A stretch of 64,000 nucleotides of DNA, from positions 26,563,501 through 26,627,500 of the forward strand of contig BSWB01000001.1 in the NCBI GenBank assembly GCA_033239125.1, written 5' to 3'. This DNA is from Fagopyrum homotropicum (lineage: Eukaryota > Streptophyta > Magnoliopsida > Caryophyllales > Polygonaceae). A program made the position numbers and the translations under genes. How positions within the stretch are numbered: position 1 is the first letter of the stretch; the number at the start of each line of letters is the position of its first letter. Below the pieces are notes generated by a model that was not told the origin of the DNA, made no database searches, and worked only from the letters and a program-made list of their open reading frames with translations. Below are positions 1 through 10,752 of the stretch, piece after piece.

Positions 1-484
1 TAGTTGGACCATGAGACCCACCCGGTAATTGATCCCAATCTAGAAACGCTTATTCCCAACATATCATAGTTAATCCAAGGAATGAATAGATAGCTTGAGT
101 CCTATGCCATAACCGGAATTTCCAACCCCTAGAATCCGTCTTTCCTTTCTTTGATCATTATCTTGTTTAGTTTGTTTATTTGTGTTGATTCATAGTTTAG
201 TTGATTGTTTACTTTGCATGAATTATGATCCTTGATTGATCACCAAAAACCAACCAAAAACATTTGAGATTTTCATTTCTTTATTTCTTCCTTTTCTTTC
301 AACCTAGGTCTTTACTAAACTCAATCACAAATCGAATCAATTTCACCTTAGTCTTTGTGTTCGACCTCGGAATACTATCCCTTCTACAAACGTCCCGTAC
401 ACTGCGGGTTTCGCTAGGTAGTTTAGGATTTAGTTCGAGTTATAAATTTAAAACCCATTTGCGCATCACGATCTTAGCGTAACA
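1..484 (+). repeat. 5' LTR of A1, partial (3' portion only)
   Basis: Base 1 aligns with base 9399 of the 3' LTR, and the match runs to the terminal CA at 484. Differences are near 53-55 (two bases) and at 436 (C here, T in the 3' LTR). The first ~1344 bp of the LTR are off the window. The short ORF at 264-482 recurs in the 3' LTR and is not a gene. Confidence 0.93.
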
Positions 485-490
485 AATTTT

Positions 491-508
491 TGGCGCCGTT
501 GCCGGGGA
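491..508 (+). other. Primer-binding site, tRNA-Asp type
   Basis: Six bases after the LTR comes TGGCGCCGTTGCCGGGGA, the complement of a plant tRNA-Asp 3' end, as is usual for Athila elements. It primes minus-strand DNA synthesis. The B copies have TGGTGCCG at the same place, a C-to-T change at a CpG. Confidence 0.9.
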
Positions 509-583
509 CTAGGTCTAGATTGAGTCATTTTTGTGATTGTTTCTAGTGTAAATCTTTCTTGTTGCTTTTGATCTCTTTTTGGT

Positions 584-3500
584 TTGTGTCTTTGCTTTTC
601 AGGACATTTATTACTCTTTAGGTGTATGCGAAGATCTCGCGGCAAGGATTTAGCTCCATTCGATCCCGAACCGGAGAAAACCCTTCGATCTAGATCCAAG
701 ATCATTAAAAGGGGAAAAGAGATGGCCGGAAGAGACCTCCAAGCTGAATTGGATGAAGCCTTAGAGCAAATAAGGCTAAGAGATGAGCTCTTGGAGGAAG
801 AGAGGAGACTTGCCAATGAGAGGCAAGAGGAAACTAGGAGGGAGATTGATGAGATTAGGCAAACCCTTGTTCAAGGAGAGCTTAATCGCCGACAACCTCC
901 ACCTCCTCCACCACAACCGCAGCCGGCGGTTAATGTTAGGGTTGTGCCCATTTCCATTGAAGAGCCACAAACCCTAGGGAGACGTATGGATCCGACACAA
1001 AGAGCACACCGTCCGGGTGTGAACTTAGGAGATCCCGCAGCCCACAACTATGAGCTCCGCCCTCAAGTTCTACAAATGATCCGGCATAATCAATTTGGAG
1101 GGATGGAAGGAGAGTCTCCTCATCAACACTTGATGAACTATGAGATCTTGATGGAGACTCTTAGACCGCCAAGATTGGAGAGCAACAACCATAAGCTTAG
1201 GGCTTTCTCCTTCTCTCTTAAGGATAAAGCCTTGGCTTGGTATCAATCTATTCCACAAGGGCGAGTTGGTACTTGGGAGGAGATGACAACCGAGTTTTTG
1301 ACTAAGTTCTTCCCACCTTCCAAGACTACCGAATTAAGAGGGAAGATCAATGCCTTCGTGATGAAGGATAGAGAGAGTCTATTCAAGTCTTGGGAGAGGT
1401 TCAAAGATCTTCTCCTTGATTGTCCACACCATGGCATACCGAAAATTGAGCTATTAGAGATCTACTTCAAGGGACTTGATGAAGATAGCCAATTCAAGCT
1501 CCAATCTCTTTCCGGTGGGACTTTTATGGAGAAACATGTAGATGAAGCTTGGGAATTTGTGGAGAAGCAAGCTCTAGTGATTGAGAAATACTCCCATAGG
1601 AAGAGTGAAGGAAGAAAGGCGGGAGCATATGAGGTGAGTGAAGTCACCATGAGCAATTTCAAGCTTGACGCCATCAACAACGAGTTGAAGTCCTTGAGGG
1701 AGTTGTGTGCTACAACTTTGAAGAACCAAGCAACTCCTCAAGTGCTTCCACAAGCCAACTTGTCTTCCAAGGAGGAGGATGTGAATTATATGGGAAAGGG
1801 CAACTTCAACAATTACCAAGGCCCAAGGAGTTTCAACAACAACCGGCAATTCAACAATTACCGGCTCAACCACAACCATCCCGGATTTTCTTACTCTAAA
1901 CCGGATGGAGCCTTGAACCCTTCCTCCTCCACAAACACAACTCCACCATCAAGAGCTTCACAAGAACCTTCGCACGGATTTGCTCAATCTCCAAAGGATA
2001 GAACCGAAATAATGTTTGAGCAATTGCTTGGAAGTTTGAGTGGTCTTGAGAGCACGGTGACTTCAATTTCTAAGGCTCAAAAAGTTTTGGAAGCACAAGT
2101 GTTCCAAAAGGCGGGTGAAGCCCATAGAGACCCGGGAAAGCTTCCCGGAAGAACCGAAGACAACCCAAGAGGCCAAGTGTTGGCTATTACAACAAGGAGT
2201 GGGTTGAGTATGAGAGATCCTTTGCCCAAGGACAATGCAAAGGGAAAGCAAGTAGTGGTAGAAGAGGGAAAGTTGCAAGAAGATGGAGGCAAGAGCAAGG
2301 ATGTAGAGCCAACCTATGTGGCACCGCCTCCATACAAGCCACCACTACCGTTCCCACAATCAAGAGAAAGAGCTCGTTTGGACAATCACTTTGGTAAGTT
2401 CCTTGAACTAATGTCCAAATTACATATTAACATTCCGTTCATGGATGCCATTTTAGGAATGCCGGCATATGGCAAGTTTTTGAAGGAAATACTCTCCAAC
2501 AAAAGGAAGTTGGAGGAGTATGGGGAGATAAGAATGACCAAGAGATCCTCGGAATTGATCCAAACAATGAAGGAGGAGATTCCTCCCAAGCTAAGAGATC
2601 CGGGCTCTTTTTGTGTCCCAATTGGAGTGGGAGATGTGAAGTACGAGGCCCTTTGTGATCTTAGAGCGAGTGTAAGCATCATACCGCTTGCACTTTGCAA
2701 CAAGGTTGGGCTAGGAGAGCCGAAACCGGTCAAGATGACCCTCTATATGGCGGACCGTTCTATCACTCATCCAGTTGGGATCCTAGAAGACATCCCGGTG
2801 CAACTAGGAGGATTCTATGTGCCAATCGATTTTGTAGTCTTGGACATTCCGGCGGACTATCCGGTTCCCATCATCTTGGGAAGACCTTTCCTAGCCACTT
2901 CCGGATGCCTAGTGGATTGCAAGAATGGAACTCTCTCCTTCAACATTGGAGAGGAGAACATCAAATTCAAATTGTCCACAATGATGAAAGGCCCGGCCCT
3001 TGATGAAGATGTCTTCAACATAGTCGAGCAAGAAGAATCTAGGGAAGTTGTGAGCTCGATCTTGATCAAGGATCCCTTGGAGAAGGTTCTTACCTTAAGT
3101 ATGATGGAGGAAAGTGTTGAGGAAGCTTGCAATGAGGAGATCAAGGCATTAAAAGTATTGGAAGAGGAGCCAAGAGCTGGATTTGAAACCCACGAAGAGG
3201 TGTTGAACAGCTGCAAGTTCCACGGCCGAGATTTATTTTCCACGGCCGTCAAACTTTCTGGACAACTCCGGGAAGCAAGCTTAGCAAGAACCACGGCCGT
3301 GGAAGTTAAGCAAACCGTGTTTCCAGCCGTGGTTTTCCCTGGACCAGTCCTTGATGATGGTCAAGCTCTTAGGAGCCATGAGGAGTCTTCATTTGCTTTG
3401 GATTCATCTCATCCAACATTGTTTGGATCGTCTCCAATCGATAAAGGTCCTCCTCAACTTGAACTCAAACCCCTCCCCTCTCATTTAAAGTATGCTTTTC

Positions 3501-5161
3501 TTGGAGATAATTCTACATATCCGGTAATTGTGAATGCATGCTTGAGTGATGATGAACTTGCTAAGTTGTTGCATGAACTAAGATTGCATAGGAAAGCCAT
3601 TGGCTACACTATTGATGATTTGGTTGGCATTAAGCCTTCTTTGTGTATGCATAAGATAATGATGGAAGATAACCACAAACCCTCTATTGAACATCAAAGG
3701 AGATTGAATCCTATAATGAAAGAGGTAGTCAAAAAGGAAATCATTAAGTTGCTAGATGCGGGAATTATCTACCCTATCTCGGATAGTAAGTGGGTTAGTC
3801 CCGTTCATGTAGTGCCTAAGAAGGGTGGGATGACCGTAGTAACTAATGAGAACAATGAACTAATCCCGACTAGGACGGTTACGGGGTGGAGGATGTGCAT
3901 TGATTATAGGAAATTGAACATGGCCTCTAGGAAAGATCACTTCCCTCTCCCCTTCATTGACCAAATGGTAGAAAGGTTAGCTCAACACTCTCATTTTTGC
4001 TATCTAGATGGCTATAGTGGATTCTTCCAAATCCCTATCCACCCCGATGACCAAGAGAAAACAACCTTTACATGTCCATGGGGTACTTTTGCGTATAGGA
4101 GAATGCCGTTTGGGTTGTGTAATGCACCCGCCACCTTCCAAAGGTGTATGATGGCTATCTTTTCGGAATACATAGAAAATATCATGGAAGTATTTATGGA
4201 TGATTTCTCTGTTTATGGTTCTTCCTTTGATAATTGCTTGGCCAACTTGTCATTAGTATTGCAAAGATGTGAGGAGACAAATCTTGTCTTGAATTGGGAA
4301 AAATGCCACTTCATGGTAAGTGAAGGCATTGTGTTAGGACACTTGGTGTCTAACCGTGGCATTGAGGTTGATAGGGCCAAAATTGAAACGATAGAGAAGT
4401 TGCCGCCACCTACCTCGGTGAAGGGGGTAAGGAGTTTCTTAGGGCATGCCGGTTTTTACCGGAGGTTTATCCAAGATTTCTCTAAAATTTCTAAGCCTCT
4501 CACTAACCTACTAATGAAGGATGTTGATTTTGTCTTTTCCAAAGATTGTCTTGAGGCCTTTTATAGGTTGAAGAACGCCTTGATCTCCGCACCTATCATG
4601 CAACCTCCGGATTGGAGTCTACCATTTGAGATCATGTGTGATGCAAGCGATGTAGCTGTTGGGGCTGTTTTGGGGCAAAGGAAAGATGGGCGCACTCATG
4701 CTATTTATTATGCTAGCAAAATGCTAGATGATGCCCAACTCAATTATGCTACCACCGAGAAGGAGTTGCTAGCGGTGGTGTATGCATTTGAAAAGTTCCG
4801 CTCATACCTTGTTGGAGCGAAGGTCATAGTTTATACGGATCATGCTGTAATCCGTTATCTACTTACAAAGAAGGATGCCAAACCAAGGTTGATTCGGTGG
4901 ATCCTTCTTCTTCAAGAGTTCAATTTGGAAATACGGGATAAGAAGGGATCCGAGAACTCGGTGGCGGATCACCTTAGTAGACTCCCACCATTAGAGCTTG
5001 AAAGAGACGACATCCCAATTGATGACTCATTCCGGGATGAGCAATTGCAAATGGTGGAGGAATGCTTGTTCCAAGTGTCTAGAGGAAATGAGCCATGGTA
5101 TGCCGACATTGTGAACTACTTAGTGTGTGAGGAGGTGCCTCCCGGATTGACGTATGCATAA
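584..5161 (+). pseudogene. A1 gag-protease-RT-RNase H part of the polyprotein, ended by a premature stop
   Basis: This is an open frame of 1525 codons. The first Met is at 584; a second Met at 626 (MRRSRGKDL) is an equally good start. Gag core starts near residue 150 (YELRPQVL..., NQFGG, then the TWEEM, FFPPSKT and CPHHGI blocks). The protease site near residue 692 reads DLRAS, where the B copies read DLGAS, so the catalytic-loop Gly is lost. RT spans about residues 1040-1230, with the first catalytic Asp at D1142 (YLDGYSGF) and FMDD at D1206-D1207. RNase H has D1353 (CDASD), E1392 (TEKE) and D1419 (YTDHA). The frame stops at TAA 5159-5161, where the B copies have CAA (Gln). The same frame continues directly into integrase, so this is one nonsense change in a single polyprotein and not a natural end. 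The PR-RT linker (about 3150-3400) is the part least like the B copies and contains palindromic CGGCCG motifs. Confidence 0.9.
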
Positions 5162-6370
5162 AGAAAGAAGTTCTTCAACGATGTGAGGCATTACTATTGG
5201 AGTGAGCCACTCTTGTTCAAAAGAGGCACGGATGGAATGTTTAGAAGATGCATACCGGAAGATGAAGTAGAGAGTGTCATCCGGCATTGTCACTCCTTAC
5301 CATGTGGAGGCCATGATAGCTCACACAAGACGTGTGCAAAGGTATTGCAATCCGGTTTCTTTTGGCCTAACTTGTTTAGAGATGTGCAAGGTTTTGTAGC
5401 GGCATGTGATGCTTGCCAAAGGACGGGAAACATCTCAAGGAGGAATGAAATGACCTTGAACAACATCCAAGAAGTCGAAATATTTGATGTGTGGGGTGTG
5501 GACTTCATGGGACCATTCCCTTCTTCATGTGGCAATCTCTTCATCCTATTGGCGGTGGACTATGTGTCAAGATGGGTGGAGGCAATCGCCTCTCCTACAA
5601 ATGGTGCCAAGGTGGTAGTGCGGTTCTTCAACCGGGTGATCTTCCCTAGGTTTGGAACACCAAGGGTGATCATTAGTGATGGAGGAAAGCACTTCACCAA
5701 TAGGAATTTTGGGGCGCTTTTGGCTAAGTATGGGGTGACTCACAAGGTGGCAACACCTTACCATCCCCAAACTAGTGGCCAAGTGGAGATCTCCAACCGG
5801 GAGATCAAGGCCATCCTTGAGAAGACGGTGTCTAGGACTAGAAAGGATTGGGCTATGAAGCTCAATGACGCATTGTGGGCATATAGAACCGTCTTCAAGA
5901 CACCGATTGGCACCACTCCTTACAAGTTGGTCTACGGAAAGTCTTGTCATCTTCCGGTGGAAATGGAGCATAGAGCTTATTGGGCCATTAAGTGGCTAAA
6001 TTTTGACCTCAAGGAGGCGGGAGACAAGAGGTTGCTTGATATAAACGCCCTTGAGGAGATCCGGTTGGAAGCTTATGAGAATGCCCGGATCTACAAGGAG
6101 AGAACCAAAAGATGGCATGACAAGAGGATCATCCCCAAGGAGTTGAGTGAAGCAGATCTTGTCCTTCTCTTCAACTCGAGGCTAAGGCTCTTTCCCGGAA
6201 AGCTCAAATCAAGATTGACCGGGCCATATGTGGTGAAGAAGATCTTTCCCCATGGAGCTATTGAGATAGGAGGGGAACATTGCGGGAACTTTAAGGTGAA
6301 TGGGCACCGGTTAAAGAAGTATATTCCGGGAGCTCCGGTGGACATGATTGCCCCACTTCACCTTGAATAG
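5162..6370 (+). pseudogene. A1 integrase part of the polyprotein (in frame after the stop)
   Basis: It continues the 584-5161 frame; the first Met after the stop is at 5183. The zinc-binding region has the His pair around HSLPCGGH and the Cys pair in CDAC. The integrase core follows with VDFMGPF (first Asp), ISDGGKHF (second Asp) and QVEISNRE (Glu). The second motif is DRGKHF in the B copies, so an Arg next to the catalytic Asp is Gly here. The C-terminal region (FNSRLRLFPGKLKSR..TGPY) looks like the usual gypsy GPY/F-type module. It ends at TAG 6368-6370. Translation would need stop readthrough or an internal start, so it is probably not expressed as part of a polyprotein. Confidence 0.88.
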
Positions 6371-8015
6371 ACGCCCCCGAGTTTGGTCAAGCTAATGACC
6401 TTAAAGAAGCGCTTGGTGGGAGGCAACCCATTGGTAACATTTTTCCTTTTTCATTTTGTTTTCGTTTTTAGATTTTTCTATCTTTGTGTGTGTTTTGTCT
6501 ACTTTGTGTGTGTGCTAGAACATTAGTGGCGTTGGAAGCTTTGCTTGACATAGGAATGACGATGATGAACCCCTAACCAATTATGGGTGGAGCGGACGCG
6601 GAACTTGGACGGCTAGCGGTGCCTAGCGCGGGTTCCAAAGCTTAGATGGATGCTTTAGAGCTCTCTACCATGGTTGATAGGATCATCAAACATCAATTCA
6701 CTATTGAGCAATCCCAAATACCATAGCAAACCATTTTTACATTGTGAGAACCTTCTTTCACTCTTTTTACTTGTATACCACATTGGGGACAATGTGTTTC
6801 TAAGTATGGGGTGGGGTTTGCATGATCCTTTGCATGATGAACATCTAGGATAGCTTAAAATCTTCACATGTCTTGCATTGTACATACTTGAATCGAAAAT
6901 ACCATAAAAATCAGAAAATAAAAAAAAAAAATTTTGTACTTTCTAGGCTAGGATATGATCCTAATGATGAATCTTGTCTTGTGAATTGGCTATGGATGGC
7001 CTCATGTGTTAGGATTAATGAACGCATATGTGGACTTGAAGTACTTCTCTTGAAATTCTATGAATGATTTGTGACCATGATGTTTGCCTAGAAAGGATTG
7101 AGTAGTGAAGATCGAAATTACATGATAGTTCTTGCATACCATCTAGGAATGAATGAGGTATTTCATCTTTCTCTACTTCTCTTCTTGATCATGATTGCTT
7201 GAGCACCTCAATTGATATAAAATTGACCTCTTTTAACCCATCCGGGAATAGGAGCATGCTAGTGTGTTGAAGTGTGTGAAAAGCAAGTATGGGGTAAAGT
7301 TGTTGATAAAAGGAATGTCATGAATGAAATGCTGAAATTATTGTGGAAGTGTAGCCAAAAATATAGGTTTGGGGGCATTGGTTTAAATGACAAGTAACTC
7401 GGTACACTTCACATAATCGGGTGTTGGTGCCTTGCCAAAGTCAAACGAACCAATAGCCCTAACGAGCTTTGGTATGTGTGCCCGGTGTGGATGCACCTCG
7501 AAAAATAGAAAAAGCCCGAGGATGGCTAATCACCGAGGTTTCAGCTATTGTACACCAATGACATTGTCTCAAAAATAAGTCAAAGAAAAAGAAAAGAAAG
7601 CAAGATAGGGAAAAATATACACTTGAAGGGAGTTGATCGAGGACAAGAATGTGGAGTTAGTTCCATTCCCGGATTAGCATCACATAACCTAGAGAATTCC
7701 CCACCTAATCACAACGTTTCTTGGCCTTTTATGTCACGAGACCTTCTGACCTACTTGCATGTTTGTAAGACTTAGTAATCTAGATTGGATATACTCTTGA
7801 TCTTCTTGACCTCTTCATCCTTACATCTCATGCATGCTTTTGAGTTAAGTACAATTGTCTTTCCATGCCTTCATTTGTTTGATACATAATTGCTTGTCCA
7901 ATTGCCATTGAACATGACTATGAAGGTGATCCAATAGTAGAAGCACAAACCCAAAAAGATTTTGCCATTTTTCTGCATACATAAATCATGTCATCTCTTA
8001 GTCTATAGTTGGGAA

Positions 8016-8035
8016 TTTGCTCGGGGACGAGCAAA
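8016..8035 (+). other. 8-bp stem with GGGA loop upstream of the polypurine tract
   Basis: TTTGCTCG pairs perfectly with CGAGCAAA around the loop GGGA, which fits the GNRA tetraloop rule in RNA. It sits about 5 bases before the purine-rich tract. The same hairpin is on the minus strand in B1 (11099-11118) and in D (63322-63341). Confidence 0.8.
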
Positions 8036-8040
8036 CCTTA

Positions 8041-8054
8041 AGTATGGGGTATTT
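8041..8054 (+). other. Polypurine tract of A1
   Basis: AGTATGGGGTATTT lies directly against the LTR start at 8055, where plus-strand DNA primers are made. It is interrupted by T residues, as is common in this lineage. The same string is found at the 3' ends of B1 and D. Confidence 0.75.
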
Positions 8055-8384
8055 TGATAACACGATTTATGACGTAGTTTTAGGTAATCATTTAGATAGA
8101 ATTCTCACTCATTCATGCATGGTTTAGCACTAGTTCACGACGTTTCGCACTCAATTCATGTACTTTGTCGAGATAGACGTCTACACGAGCTTGTGCGTTG
8201 CTTTGTAGGTATTTTGGGAGATTTAGGAGCTAAAACGATACGTTTGAGGATCGTTCGTCATGATGACACATCCTCGGACGCATTAGGATGCAAATTAAGG
8301 GCTAAGAAGGACTCATGGAAACTTGCCAACACTAGCCATGCACCAAATCACAACTTAATGATCCAAGGCGAAGTTTCTGCACAG

Positions 8385-8431
8385 AATCACGGTTCTCCGA
8401 CACTCCACGGCCGTGGAATCACCCGTGGATT
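8385..8431 (+). repeat. Nested palindrome module, U3 side, A1 LTR
   Basis: AATCACGG (8385-8392) and CCGTGGATT (8423-8431) are inverted half-sites flanking the perfect palindrome CCACGGCCGTGG (8405-8416). The equivalent place in the other LTRs has the same layout with other bases. Confidence 0.75.
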
Positions 8432-8993
8432 TTGCCAGATTCTTGTGACAGCTGTGCCACGACTCTCATGGCCAGCTCATGCAAGTTTGTTATAAAAGTG
8501 GTCCTTCATGGGCTGTGAGAGGCAATCTTGGAGCAGCTCTCCATTATCCATTATCCTCTAAAAAAATATTCTCTTAACAAGAAGTCTTTCTAGGAAGGAA
8601 AGTGTCAAAGAGGAAGAAGAAGAGCTCCATTGAAGAGGAGAAGAAGAACACACACCATTACCACACTTGATAGTTTTGTATTGAAGAATTCCGGATTCTA
8701 TTTCTAAGAGTTGTATGAATCATTTGAACCTTCTTTTGGAAGGATTGTGAGTTACTCTAATTCTATTTTCAGCTTGGTTTTGTTTAGTTCACTTGTTCAT
8801 CTCTTTTCCTTCATCATCTTGCAAATGGATGTCATGATTTTATGTTTGTTAGTTTCGATATCTATTATGAACGTTGTAGGCTAAATTGATGTGGTTCTAG
8901 GGTAAGGAAAGGATGGTTATGGCTAGGGCTATGATAGGACGGACTTAGATTTACCTTTGGATGACTTGTGTGTATGAACGTAGCTACTGTTAG

Positions 8994-9054
8994 AAATCAC
9001 GGGTAGTTCTTGTCTGACCATGGCCGAGGTTTAGGTAGAACAAATCGTGATTTT
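8994..9054 (+). repeat. Nested palindrome module, second site, A1 LTR
   Basis: Outer arms AAATCACG...GTTCT and AGAAC...CGTGATTT pair. The centre, CCATGGCCGAGG, is a decayed form of CCACGGCCGTGG. It matches the module at 10084-10140 in the B1 LTR. Confidence 0.7.
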
Positions 9055-9163
9055 CCCTGGCTCGATGGAACTTGTCTTAGATCTATAGAATGTTGAAATC
9101 CTAAGTGTTTGTTGAGTTTAATCTACCCTAGGGTAACCTAGTGTTAGTAACTAAGTGTTAGGA

Positions 9164-9427
9164 GAGACTTACCCGGTAATCCTTGCTCTTAGATTCCAAA
9201 GATAACAAACCTTAGGTAGTGGTGAGCCTAATAAGCCGCCATTGGATTAGGTGTGCTAGGATAGTTGTTTAGGACTTCCCTTTCCAAGACTTACCCGGTA
9301 AGGATGGGTTAGACCCCTAGCTAACAATCCGGTTTGTGTAGAATTCCTATCCTTAGGTTCTTAGAGACGTACCCGGTGATGAGACCTTAGGAATGGACTA
9401 GTTGGACCATGAGACCCACCCGGTAAT
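9164..9427 (+). promoter_or_regulatory. Four spaced ACCCGGTRA motifs in the A1 LTR
   Basis: Copies of GAGACTTACCCGGTAAT or close variants are at 9164-9180, 9286-9300, 9364-9380 and 9411-9427. Four matching copies occur in the B1 LTR (about 19071, 19118, 19197, 19319), in the solo LTR 54264-56090 and in the D LTR. Conserved number and order suggest protein binding or a structural role; no function is shown. Confidence 0.6.
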
Positions 9428-10083
9428 TGATCCCAATCTAGAAACGCTTATTCATAACATATCATAGTTAATCCAAGGAATGAATAGATAGCTTGAGTCC
9501 TATGCCATAACCGGAATTTCCAACCCCTAGAATCCGTCTTTCCTTTCTTTGATCATTATCTTGTTTAGTTTGTTTATTTGTGTTGATTCATAGTTTAGTT
9601 GATTGTTTACTTTGCATGAATTATGATCCTTGATTGATCACCAAAAACCAACCAAAAACATTTGAGATTTTCATTTCTTTATTTCTTCCTTTTCTTTCAA
9701 CCTAGGTCTTTACTAAACTCAATCACAAATCGAATCAATTTCACCTTAGTCTTTGTGTTCGACCTCGGAATACTATCCCTTCTACAAACGTCCCGTACAC
9801 TGCGGGTTTCGCTAGGTAGTTTAGGATTTAGTTTGAGTTATAAATTTAAAACCCATTTGCGCATCACGATCTTAGCGTAACACACACTTAGTCCAATGGC
9901 GGCTTATGAGGCTCACCACTACCTAGGGTTTGTCATCTTTGAAATCTAAGAGTAAGAATCATCGGGTAGGTCTCTTCTAACACTTAGTTGCTAACACTAG
10001 GTCACCCTAGGGTAGTTTTAACTCAACAAACACTAGGATTTCAACATTATAACAATCTAAAGCTAGATCCATCGAACCAGGGA

Positions 10084-10140
10084 GAATCACGGGCTGTTCT
10101 ACCAAGTCCACGGCCGTGGACTGACAAGAACAAACCGTGG
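10084..10140 (-). repeat. Nested palindrome module, B1 3' LTR (first)
   Basis: The perfect core CCACGGCCGTGG (10108-10119) is flanked by inverted arms CACGG..TGTTCT (from 10088) and AGAACA..CCGTG (to about 10139). In B1's other LTR the core is CCACGGCCATGG; B2 and B3 also lost one C before it. Confidence 0.75.
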
Positions 10141-10702
10141 ACCCTAACAGAGGTTTCGTTCAAGTGAGTGACTCATCCAAGGGTAAATCTAAGTCCATCC
10201 TATCATAGTCCTAACCACAACCATCCTTTCCTTACCCTAGAATCGCATCTATTTAGCCTACAACATGCATGATAACAATCGAAATCATCAAACATAAAAT
10301 CATAGCTTCCATTTGCAAGATAATGAAGAGAAAGAGTTGAGAAAGTGAAGCAAATAAAACCAAGCTGAAAGTAAGATTAGAATGACTCACAACCCTTCCA
10401 AAAGAAGGTTTAAATGGTTCATACAACTCTAGAAATCGATTCCGAAATTCTTCACTACAAAAGCTATCAAAGTCTAGTAATGGTGTGTTCTTCTTCTCTT
10501 CTCCAATGGAGCTCCTCTCCTTCAATGGTAGCCCTCCTCCTTGAGAGAATCTTCTTGTTGAGAGAATTTTTGATTGGATGATAGGGGATAATGGATGGCT
10601 GCTCCAAGATGCCTCCTCTCAGCCTTGCAGGACCACTTTTATACTACCACCATGCTAGAGAAGGCCAAGAGATCGTGGCACAGTTGTCACAACCGTCTGG
10701 CA

Positions 10703-10752
10703 AAAACCACGGGTGGTTCCACGGCCGTGGACCTTCAGTGAACCGTGGTTTG
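10703..10752 (-). repeat. Nested palindrome module, B1 3' LTR (second)
   Basis: Inverted half-sites AAACCACGG and CCGTGGTTT enclose the core CCACGGCCGTGG (10719-10730), itself extended by GGT and ACC. Confidence 0.75.

Larger units (their letters stand above)
6371..8054 (+). other. Non-coding 3' internal region of A1
   Basis: 1.7 kb lies between the integrase stop and the 3' LTR. Many Athila elements carry an env-like ORF here, but I see no credible long ORF. Blocks also present in B1, and where visible in D, include one around 6385-6432 just after the stop (ends GGAGGCAACCCA), CATTGGGGACAATG near 6781, the stretch near 7380-7540, and the end of the region with a hairpin and purine tract. 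The shorter ORFs here (such as 7548-7775) are not conserved as proteins. Confidence 0.8.
1..9882 (+). mobile_element. Athila-like Ty3/gypsy LTR retrotransposon A1 (5' end cut by window)
   Basis: The parts run in order: partial 5' LTR (1-484), tRNA-Asp-type primer site (491-508), gag-PR-RT-RH-INT frame (584-6370), a 1.7 kb non-coding 3' region, a purine-rich tract (8041-8054) and a full 3' LTR (8055-9882). Domain order (RT before INT), the tRNA-Asp primer site and the FMDD form of the RT active site fit the plant Athila lineage. The two LTRs differ at 3 positions over the 484 bp that can be compared, so insertion was fairly recent. One nonsense codon and a protease active-site change make it non-autonomous. 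It abuts a truncated LTR of element B1, which suggests it inserted into B1; the left flank lies outside the window. Confidence 0.92.
8055..9882 (+). repeat. 3' LTR of A1 (1828 bp)
   Basis: It begins TGATAACACG and ends GCGTAACA. It carries two palindrome modules (8385-8431 and 8994-9054) and four dispersed copies of a GAGACNYACCCGGTRAT-type motif (9164-9427). The following bases 9883-9887 (cacac) would be the target duplication, but its partner lies left of the window. Confidence 0.93.

Noticed and set aside
264..482. 72-codon ORF repeated at 9662-9880
   Set aside because: It lies wholly in the LTR and occurs twice only because LTRs are duplicated; no protein features.
466..3294. Many antisense ORFs across gag-pol, repeated in each B copy
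   Set aside because: Shadows of the real coding frame; they have the composition expected of reverse-strand frames and no domains.
6371..8054. env-like gene downstream of integrase
   Set aside because: No frame longer than about 75 codons and none shared between A1 and B1.
8115..8495. 126-codon ORF in the A1 3' LTR and its relatives in other LTRs
   Set aside because: Length varies between copies and the frame is not kept in B, D or the solo LTRs.
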